This document shows positions 57,677 to 64,000 of a DNA stretch of 64,000 nucleotides, in pieces. Below the pieces are notes generated by a model. That model was not told the origin of the DNA. It did not search any database and saw only the letters and a program-made list of their open reading frames with translations. Source of the DNA: Methylobacterium ajmalii (GTDB lineage: Bacteria; Pseudomonadota; Alphaproteobacteria; Rhizobiales; Beijerinckiaceae). The stretch lies in contig NZ_JACWCT010000161.1 in NCBI RefSeq assembly GCF_016613415.1, positions 1-64,000 on the forward strand, written 5' to 3'. The position numbers and the translations under genes are program-made. The stretch's first letter is position 1, and each line of letters opens with the position of its first letter.

Positions 57677-58066
57677 TCAGACCCCCGGACCGGGGACTTC
57701 TTTGCGGCCGTGGGTCAGGGTGACCATCCGACCGCCCCGCCACTCCCGCCAGCGGTCCACCCAAGGCCCCCGGAAGGAGATGGCCCAAGTGGTCTCCAGC
57801 GCCTCCAGTTTGTGGAAGGTCGAGCGCGGGGTGAGCTTCCACTGCCCGCCCCGGAAGGCCTTGGTGGGCCCGTCGAGGTGGTGCTCCAGGACACGACCCT
57901 TGAGCCAGACCGTGAGAGCGTTGAAGGCGTGCTCGTGGAAGGCTTCGCGTGTCCCCTTCTCGAAACGGAGGAGGACAATGGACAGGGTCTTCTTGTGCTC
58001 GATGAGGAAATACCCTCTCACCCCAGACTTGGCCCCACCATCGGGGGCCGCCTGGAGGAGTTTCAC
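57677..58066 (-). CDS. Cupin-like protein
   Basis: The 129-residue product, from GTG 58066 overlapping the exonuclease stop, has a cupin metal-site pattern (REAFHEHAFNALTVWLKGRV, then RSTFHKLEAL). A beta-barrel fold is likely. Role in the phage is unknown. Confidence 0.6.
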   Translation of the reverse strand: MKLLQAAPDGGAKSGVRGYFLIEHKKTLSIVLLRFEKGTREAFHEHAFNALTVWLKGRVLEHHLDGPTKAFRGGQWKLTPRSTFHKLEALETTWAISFRGPWVDRWREWRGGRMVTLTHGRKEVPGPGV

Positions 58067-58983
58067 TGTCCCACTCCCCGGAGCATCTCGGGGGTCCACA
58101 GGGTCAGCTCCTCGGTCTCCGGGTCGTACTCCCCGAAGCGCAGCAGCCGGGCCAGCCGGGCCGACACCAGCGCCTCCTCGGCTCCTTGGCCGACCTTCCG
58201 GTACTGAGAGACCACCGCCTCCCAGTAGTCCCGGGTGGGCTCGGCGACCCACTTCGTCACCTTCTGGCCCTTGTTGATGCCCCGGGTGATGACGCCTTCC
58301 TTGGCGGTCAGCCGGTGCGGGCTGTCGATGATCTCCGCGGCCCGCTTCATGCCCAGCCCAGGGCAGCCCTTGAAGCCGTCCACCGCATCCCCCGCGAGGG
58401 TCTGGATGAGGTGCCAGCGGTCGGCCTCCCACTGGGTGACCTCCCGGACGATGGGCTTGCCGCGGGCGTCGAGGTCCTTCCAGGTGTGGTGGAGCCCCGG
58501 GATGGACTTGAAGTCCTTGTCGCGGCCCACGCAGATGAGGCGGGGCGGAGCGCCGCAGAAGACCGGCTGGGGGTTGGCCGAGGCGCAATCCCCCCCGCAC
58601 ACGTCGCAGCCCGGTGGCGTGGTCATCTTGATGGACAGCACATCGTCTGCCTCAAGCCCCGCCCAGTGGTAGGCCCCGTGCCGCTCCCGGAGGTAGTCCT
58701 TCAGGTACCCCAGCAGGAGCGGGCGCTCGCCGGTGCGGTTCCCCTTGTAGGAGGGGTCCACCTGGAACCGCCAGTTGTCGGCGGGGTCCGTGAGGATGAC
58801 CTCGAAGGAGTCGGCCCCGAGCCCGGTCTTCAGGCTCCACAGGGCGTTCTCCACGATGGCCTCGCCCTCGGCCTTATGGGCCATCGGGTAGACCCAGCCG
58901 TCTTCCCCTTCGACCACCTTCTGGGCAGCCGCGGCGCTGGAGAAGGCGACCACGTCCCCGTCGATGAGGAGGTGGGTCTTCAC
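58063..58983 (-). CDS. 5'-3' exonuclease (T7 gp6-like)
   Basis: The 306-residue product has LLIDGDVVAF at the start (metal Asp), LEADDVLSI and GRDKDFKSI. The helix-3-turn-helix region TLAGDAVDGFKGCPGLGMKR completes the FEN-family active site. A Cys-rich insertion (CDVCGGDC) may bind zinc. It removes RNA primers and recycles host DNA. Confidence 0.93.
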   Translation of the reverse strand: MKTHLLIDGDVVAFSSAAAAQKVVEGEDGWVYPMAHKAEGEAIVENALWSLKTGLGADSFEVILTDPADNWRFQVDPSYKGNRTGERPLLLGYLKDYLRERHGAYHWAGLEADDVLSIKMTTPPGCDVCGGDCASANPQPVFCGAPPRLICVGRDKDFKSIPGLHHTWKDLDARGKPIVREVTQWEADRWHLIQTLAGDAVDGFKGCPGLGMKRAAEIIDSPHRLTAKEGVITRGINKGQKVTKWVAEPTRDYWEAVVSQYRKVGQGAEEALVSARLARLLRFGEYDPETEELTLWTPEMLRGVGQ

Positions 58984-59201
58984 ACCTTGCCCCTCGCCAG
59001 GTCGATCGCGAACACGGTGGCGCCCATCCCGGCGACAAGGACCAGGATCACCGCGGCCACCCCGAGGAGCCCGAAGCTCTCACTCGCCGCCAGCGCCACG
59101 TAGACGAAGCCGACGACCGAGCCCACGGCGATAACGAGGAGGCCGAGCAAGATGCCAAACGCCACCGCCCAGCCGAGGGCGAGTGTCTTCAGGGGTTTCA
59201 T
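58980..59201 (-). CDS. Two-helix membrane protein, unknown
   Basis: The 73-residue product has two hydrophobic helices (WAVAFGILLGLLVIAVGSVV and LLGVAAVILVLVAGMGATV) and short charged ends. ATG 59201 overlaps the upstream stop. Not recognised; a lysis or exclusion role is possible. Confidence 0.55.
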   Translation of the reverse strand: MKPLKTLALGWAVAFGILLGLLVIAVGSVVGFVYVALAASESFGLLGVAAVILVLVAGMGATVFAIDLARGKV

Positions 59202-59467
59202 GTTCCGTGTCCCTTGTTGCGGAGCGCAAAGCCACCCTCAGGCGTAAGTCTCCAAGTTCGTGAGAAGCCCTTGCCGTCCAGGTCCACCACCGAGAGCCAG
59301 CCCATGGACGCCGCGAGGGCGACCACAACGGCTGCCTCACGGGCGATGTTGCTGGAGACGTACAGGGGGGTTCGGTGGCAGTGGGCGAGGAGGTCCCAGA
59401 TGTCGTCTGGGAGGTCCCCGTGGTAGCCGATGCCGACCTGGGGGCGGCTACGGGTTTCATGCGGCAC
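59198..59467 (-). CDS. Small winged-helix-like protein
   Basis: The 89-residue product (DLPDDIWDLLAHC, NIAREAAVVVALAASMGWL, WRLTPEGGFALRN) has the helix-helix-strand-strand order of a winged helix. DNA binding is possible. Overlaps the HNH gene by 11 bases. Confidence 0.55.
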   Translation of the reverse strand: MPHETRSRPQVGIGYHGDLPDDIWDLLAHCHRTPLYVSSNIAREAAVVVALAASMGWLSVVDLDGKGFSRTWRLTPEGGFALRNKGHGT

Positions 59468-59978
59468 GGTAGAACGCCCCGTGCTCCACCTTCAGGTACG
59501 CCTCGACGTTGGCCGAAGCCTCCTCTGCGGTGTCGAAGGTCCCGAGGCACAAGACTTTCCGGTCCACGGTGGCGGCAGCCGTGAAGCGGCCGTTCCGTCT
59601 GCGGGTGACCCCGCGGGGGAGCCCGGACTTCCGCAGTCCACCAGGGCGGGCCCGGTTCCGGTTCTGTTCCTGGTGGGTGGCAGCCCGGAGGTTCTCCACC
59701 TCGTTGTTGGACCTGTCGGTGTCTCGGTGGTCCACCGTGCGGGGTAGAAAGCCCCACGCGAGTGCGAACTTGACCCGGTGGTAGGACACGAGAATGGACC
59801 GGCCGTTGCCGTCCGCCACCCCTACCTGGCCGTACCCACCACGCTTGGCTTGCGGCCGGAATTGGACCACCTTCCCGGTAGAGGCCCGGACGATGTCCTC
59901 GCCGACAAGGCGGAACTGCTCCAGGATTTCCCCGAGGAGGTCAGTGAGTTTCGGCCCAGGAGAGCCCGGTCTTGCCAT
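59457..59978 (-). CDS. HNH homing endonuclease with AP2-like domain (paralogue)
   Basis: The 173-residue protein has YHRVKFALAWGFLPRTVDHR, DTDRSNN and NLRAATHQEQN (HNH core). GLPRGVTRRRNGRFTAAATV and GTFDTAEEASANVEAYLKV (AP2 region) follow. It is clearly related to the endonuclease at 23255. ATG 59978 lies 38 bases inside the polymerase gene 3' end. Confidence 0.88.
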   Translation of the reverse strand: MARPGSPGPKLTDLLGEILEQFRLVGEDIVRASTGKVVQFRPQAKRGGYGQVGVADGNGRSILVSYHRVKFALAWGFLPRTVDHRDTDRSNNEVENLRAATHQEQNRNRARPGGLRKSGLPRGVTRRRNGRFTAAATVDRKVLCLGTFDTAEEASANVEAYLKVEHGAFYRAA

Positions 59979-62193
59979 CGGTGCGGTACCTTCCGCGGAG
60001 GCCCAGCAGCTCGCCGGCCTCCACCAGGGCCTCTTCGGCCAGTTGTCGGATGAGGGGGCCCAATCCGGGCCGGTGGGTTAGCTGGACCTCATCGTGGACC
60101 CAGAGCACCTGCTTGAAGTCCACCCCACGCTTGAGCCCTGCGGCCCGCAGCTTACGGTGGAGGATCATTTTCCAGACCTTGCACGATATGGCGCCGGCCG
60201 TCTGGAGGAGGGCGTTGAGCGCCGCGTGGGCCTTGCGGACGTGGATCTTGCTCCCGTCCATGGCCTTGAGCCATCCGCGCTCCGCCGCCTTGCCGACCTT
60301 CTCCTTGAGGTCCTTGATGCCGTCGATGCCCTTCTCGAAGGCGACGATGATCTGCCGGGCCTTGGAGATGCGGGCCTTCTGCATGTCGTCCAGCTTCAGG
60401 ACGAAGTCCTCATCGAACCGCTTGGTCAGGCTCTTGAGGAGCATGGGGAGGCCCCGGTAGGCCAGCAGCTCGGGGACCTCCTCGGGGAGGACGATCATGG
60501 CCGGGTCGAGGGACAGCTTGTAGGCCGACCCGCCGTACACGTAGAGGTAAGTAGCCGTCTTCGTGTTGGCCCGGCTCATACCCGTTAGCTGGGCGTGCTC
60601 GGTGTGGGGGTCTCGGGTAGGATCGCAGACGCGATCTCGGAAAGCCCCGCCGTCAAGCGGCTCAAGGTAGTGTCCAAGGTCGATGAGTTCGAGGGCGGAG
60701 GCGTCAACTCCGGTGATCTCCCAGCCGGTGTCGGCCACGAATAGGTCTCGACACTCAAATCCGTACCGACCCGGTAGCCCCTTAAGTACCTCTTCGCGTA
60801 CTGTCCCGTCATCGCCCTTCACCTTCTCTTTGCGGACGCTTGGTGTTCCCGACAGGTTGGGGTTCTTGTGCGTGCCGCGTCGGGTGACGGCGCCGCAAGT
60901 ATCCATGCCGCCGTGGATGCGGCCCTCGGGGGTGACCAGGTTGAGCCAGGCCTTCTGCCCCTTCGAGAGGGTGCCGAGGGTCTTGGAGACCACGAAGTAG
61001 TCGAGGATGAGCCGGCGCATGGCCGCCGGGAGGACCGCATCCGGGATCTCCTCCAGGGTGCTCTCGTCCACGGAGGGCTTGCCGTCCTTGCCGAACTTCT
61101 TGGGCTTCCACCCGTAGACGGCCTGGAGCCTCATCCCGAGGTGATCGCGGGACCCCGGGTTGAAGGTGGTCCACTCGATGGGGACATGGCGGTCCCCCTT
61201 CGTCCGCAGCTCCTTGGGCGGCCCCACGTAGGCCTTCAGCTCCTTGCCGGTCTTCTCGGAGAACCGGCGGACGGTGATGTCCGGGAATTGCGGGAGGGCC
61301 CGCTCCTGGGTGGCGCCGATCTCCTCGCCCACCTCGGGGTCGCAGAGGGGCTGCCACCAGGAACCGAAGGCCTCCACCAGGAGGACCTCGATGCGCCGCT
61401 TCTCGTTCTGAAGGTCGGCCACCAGGGCCATGGCCTTCTCCCGGTCGAAGCGGACGCCGTCCTCCTCTTGTTCGTGGATGATCCGGGCGACCTCGTTCTC
61501 GGTCTCCAGGGTCAGCTCGGGCCACACCAAGGTGTCCGGGGGGCAATCCTTGGCCCAGCCTATCCGGCGCTCGATGAGCCGCCAGAGGGCCGCCCCGCCG
61601 CGGATGTCGCCCATGAGGTAGGTGGACATGGCGGGCTGCCAGGCGTCGAAGCCTCCGGTGTAGTCGCCCTTGTGGGTCCCGGTGCGGTAGCCCCACGCCG
61701 CCAGGGAGTGGGACTTCAGGTACTTGCCGGGCATCCGGCCTTCGTTGATCCGCTTGAGGTCCGGCCCAATGAGGGTGTCGTAGGGCCAGACCACCTTGGC
61801 CACCACCTGGCTGTCCCAGGCCTTGGCCGGGCGGGTCCACCAGGGGTAGAGCTTCTCGACGTATGGGAAGTCGTAGCCGATGCCGAAGTGGGCGATGAGG
61901 AGGTCCGCCTCGGCGACGAACCGGAGGCCCTCCTCGACGGAGTGGGGCCCGAGGTCCACCCCCCAGTAGAACTCCTCGCCGGTGTCGAGGTCGAGGGCAG
62001 CGTGGCACCAGACCTTGTCGCCGGCCCGCTTGTAGCTCGGGGTACCCTCCCGGCCCTGGGCCCGGAGGAGGCCGTTGCCTTCGGTGTCCCAGTAGAGGCG
62101 CCGCCCCTTGCCCGAGCGGCCGGCCTGGAGGAACGGCGTCGGGTTCCACTCTTCGTCCTCGGGGCGCCATCGGGTTGCCAGGGCGGCGCTCAT
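59941..62193 (-). CDS. T7-type DNA polymerase (family A, gp5-like)
   Basis: The 750-residue protein has a 3'-5' exonuclease motif near the N-terminus (RLYWDTEGNGLL). TTFNPGSRDHLGMRLQ matches the T7 FNPSSRDH block. Motif A is GVDASALELIDLGHYL (near 498), motif B KTATYLYVYGGSAYKL, and motif C LWVHDEVQLTHR (near 700). It replicates the phage genome; in T7 it uses host thioredoxin. Confidence 0.95.
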   Translation of the reverse strand: MSAALATRWRPEDEEWNPTPFLQAGRSGKGRRLYWDTEGNGLLRAQGREGTPSYKRAGDKVWCHAALDLDTGEEFYWGVDLGPHSVEEGLRFVAEADLLIAHFGIGYDFPYVEKLYPWWTRPAKAWDSQVVAKVVWPYDTLIGPDLKRINEGRMPGKYLKSHSLAAWGYRTGTHKGDYTGGFDAWQPAMSTYLMGDIRGGAALWRLIERRIGWAKDCPPDTLVWPELTLETENEVARIIHEQEEDGVRFDREKAMALVADLQNEKRRIEVLLVEAFGSWWQPLCDPEVGEEIGATQERALPQFPDITVRRFSEKTGKELKAYVGPPKELRTKGDRHVPIEWTTFNPGSRDHLGMRLQAVYGWKPKKFGKDGKPSVDESTLEEIPDAVLPAAMRRLILDYFVVSKTLGTLSKGQKAWLNLVTPEGRIHGGMDTCGAVTRRGTHKNPNLSGTPSVRKEKVKGDDGTVREEVLKGLPGRYGFECRDLFVADTGWEITGVDASALELIDLGHYLEPLDGGAFRDRVCDPTRDPHTEHAQLTGMSRANTKTATYLYVYGGSAYKLSLDPAMIVLPEEVPELLAYRGLPMLLKSLTKRFDEDFVLKLDDMQKARISKARQIIVAFEKGIDGIKDLKEKVGKAAERGWLKAMDGSKIHVRKAHAALNALLQTAGAISCKVWKMILHRKLRAAGLKRGVDFKQVLWVHDEVQLTHRPGLGPLIRQLAEEALVEAGELLGLRGRYRTDGKTGLSWAETH

Positions 62194-62219
62194 GTCAGGG
62201 GCTCCTCATGTCGCCCGGG

Positions 62220-63755
62220 TCACCGCCCGCGGCATTGGTATTGGAGTTCGGTCGCCGCCGGGACCGCCGAGAAGGCGAGCACGATGCCCACGGTGGCGGT
62301 GGAGCCGGACGGCACCTGGCCTGAGGTCATCCAGAAGGAACACGCGGGCTTCTTCTGGCGGGCCGAGGCGAAGTTGACGGTGCACCCGGTGCCGCCGGTG
62401 GGCAGGGAGATGACCCCGTGGTCGTCCGTGGCGCCGTCCACGAGGCTGGCCGCCCCGCAGGAAACGAGTGTCGGGGCGTTGCCGCGGGACCAGAGGTGGT
62501 TGGCGTAGGAGAGGTCGCCGTTGTCCCAGGCCGCAGCCGAGTAGCCGGCGCCGCTGGTGCTGGAGCCGATCGTGAAGGCGCCGAGCCCGGCGTTCCGCCC
62601 GATGTAGTTGCCACCGTCCCACTCGATGAACGACGTGGTGGGGACGGCGATGGCTGTGCCGGCCGGGAAGGTCGCCCCCTTGAAGTCGAGGCCGCCCCCG
62701 GCGTGGCTCCCGGTTGCCTTGAGGACCACCTGAGAGTTGCTCTCGTCCAGCAGGAACGCGATGGCGTGGCGGCGACCGGAGAGGGCCCGGATGGTGGTGT
62801 CCGAGTTGCCGCCGTCCAGGATCACGTTGTCCTTGAGGACCGACCCCACGTCCCCGGGGCTCCCGGCAATGTGGATGAAGGCGTGGGCCCCGTAGGGCTG
62901 GGCCGAGCCGGAGTTGACCGCGCCAGAGCCGACGAACTGGTGGGCGAGGAATGGGTATGTCCCCGGGCCGCCGCCGCCGTAGAAGGTGCAAGCCATGAAG
63001 AACCGCGAGCCGGCCGACGAGTCCTCGTTGCCGTTGTTGCAGTCCTTCTCCTCACCCCAGGCAGTACCGGCGCCCTTGTAGCGAACCGAGAAGTTGAAGT
63101 TGGTGCACCAGATTTGGCCCGAGCCCTCCTCGGCGTTGCACGCGATGTTGAGCGCGGTCTTGCCGTCATGGATGCCGGGGCCGTAGAACTTCCAGACCAC
63201 CGAGCCGTCCTGGTAGGACGTGGTGTTGCCGGTCGGGCCCTGGGAGCCCGTCGTGCCGCCCGCGACCGCCTGGTAGAGGCAGTCCTGGAGGTCGTTCTGG
63301 TAGCCTCCCCCGCCGTAGGCCCCGCAGACCGACCCGAAGACCTTGGCGATGTCGCCGGTGGCGAACGCCGTGCTGGGGGCCCAGCGCCCGTACTTGCCGG
63401 TCTTCGACGTGAAGTTGATGGCGAGGGCGTTCTCCTGGGAGTCCGGCCCCGTCTTCGTGGTCGTGTTGATGAGCATGTGCGACCGCAGGTGCGGTCCGTC
63501 CAGGCACCCGCCGATGGAGCAGTAGTCCACGTAGGGGCCCGAGGGCGTGATGAAGATGCCGTCCGGCTGCGGGGTGTTGGACGGGGCGTGGGCGTTGAGG
63601 AACGCCGGGACGCCGTTGGGCAGGATCTTGATGTGCCCCTTGAGGGCCGTGGTGCCGATCCCGAGCCCGTCGAGGGCGGGTGTCGGGCGGTCTGCCCCCA
63701 GGGCCGGCCAGGCGGCCAGCGCCAGGACCGCGGCGAGGACCAGCTTGCGGACCAT
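62220..63755 (-). CDS. Secreted Gly/Ser-rich protein with signal peptide, unknown
   Basis: The 511-residue product has a clear signal peptide (MVRKLVLAAVLALAAWPALGA). A Gly/Asn/Thr-rich beta-strand body (for example GSRFFMACTFYGGGGPGTY, HAFIHIAGSPGDVG) and paired Cys follow. It resembles surface or tail-spike beta-helix proteins, but phage tail proteins do not normally have signal peptides. It lies between replication genes. A GTG one codon upstream is an alternative start. Confidence 0.65.
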   Translation of the reverse strand: MVRKLVLAAVLALAAWPALGADRPTPALDGLGIGTTALKGHIKILPNGVPAFLNAHAPSNTPQPDGIFITPSGPYVDYCSIGGCLDGPHLRSHMLINTTTKTGPDSQENALAINFTSKTGKYGRWAPSTAFATGDIAKVFGSVCGAYGGGGYQNDLQDCLYQAVAGGTTGSQGPTGNTTSYQDGSVVWKFYGPGIHDGKTALNIACNAEEGSGQIWCTNFNFSVRYKGAGTAWGEEKDCNNGNEDSSAGSRFFMACTFYGGGGPGTYPFLAHQFVGSGAVNSGSAQPYGAHAFIHIAGSPGDVGSVLKDNVILDGGNSDTTIRALSGRRHAIAFLLDESNSQVVLKATGSHAGGGLDFKGATFPAGTAIAVPTTSFIEWDGGNYIGRNAGLGAFTIGSSTSGAGYSAAAWDNGDLSYANHLWSRGNAPTLVSCGAASLVDGATDDHGVISLPTGGTGCTVNFASARQKKPACSFWMTSGQVPSGSTATVGIVLAFSAVPAATELQYQCRGR

Positions 63756-63970
63756 CACAGGCCGTCCGAGGAGACCACGTTGTACTCGAAGACATCCTCG
63801 CCGGCCGGCTGGAGCACCGGGCGGGTGTACCAGTCGGTGGGCTTGAGGGCCTTCGCCAGGGCGAGCGCCTGGGCCGGGGTGGAGGCCGTCACGTAGGCCT
63901 CGGTGACATGGTGGGCGATGCGGACAACGCGCATCATCCCGGCGGCCGGAGCCGCGGGTTGGGTGGCCAT
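63755..63970 (-). CDS. Small hypothetical protein
   Basis: The 71-residue product (VRIAHHVTEAYVTASTPAQA, EDVFEYNVVSSDGL) is alpha/beta. ATG 63970; its stop overlaps the start of the secreted protein gene. Not recognised. Confidence 0.55.
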   Translation of the reverse strand: MATQPAAPAAGMMRVVRIAHHVTEAYVTASTPAQALALAKALKPTDWYTRPVLQPAGEDVFEYNVVSSDGL

Positions 63971-64000
63971 GGGTTAGTCTCCGTGTTTGAGGATGGTCCG

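Overview
The window comes from a high-GC alphaproteobacterium, most likely Methylobacterium or a close relative. The basis is the 5' end of a 16S rRNA gene (minus strand, first ~260 bases), whose V1-V2 region reads like Methylobacteriaceae. This is recalled, not searched.

Bases 1-15300 are host accessory and core DNA. The leader of an rRNA operon is followed by a complete leftward staphyloferrin B-type siderophore operon in the same order as Staphylococcus sbnA-sbnI. Two NIS synthetases (sbnE and sbnF equivalents) are fused into one 1150-residue protein. From sbnC to sbnI every gene overlaps the next by 4 bases. A divergent TonB-dependent receptor at 12175-14382 is the likely uptake partner. 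After it come a secreted Tyr/Arg/Asp-repeat protein and a tandem array of a 16-bp hairpin repeat.

At about 16290-17580 lie a terminase small subunit gene and the first two thirds of a terminase large subunit gene, the edge of a resident prophage. The large-subunit gene stops abruptly at the left end of a second element. That element fills the rest of the window: a temperate T7-like (Autographiviridae-type) prophage with nearly all genes on the minus strand. From the left end inward it has integrase, excisionase-like gene, T7-lysozyme-like amidase, endonuclease I, tailspike, ssDNA-binding protein, single-subunit RNA polymerase, a second tyrosine recombinase, small early genes, a control region with a divergent ribbon-helix-helix gene, terminase, tail adaptor, internal virion proteins, tail tubular proteins, capsid, scaffold, portal, exonuclease and DNA polymerase. 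Compared with T7 the map is circularly permuted: the integrated ends fall between lysozyme and the (unseen) primase-helicase, and TerL is joined to the early region.

Two insertions sit inside the T7-like prophage. An IS21-family element (48757-51374, 7-bp target duplication) replaces the last seven codons of the major capsid gene. A 377-bp inverted-repeat element (44025-44401, 9-bp duplication) splits a DUF2829/Tad2-like anti-defence gene after its third codon. The control region at 30540-31780 holds a candidate lysogeny switch and a pair of 26-bp inverted repeats that look like phage-polymerase promoters.
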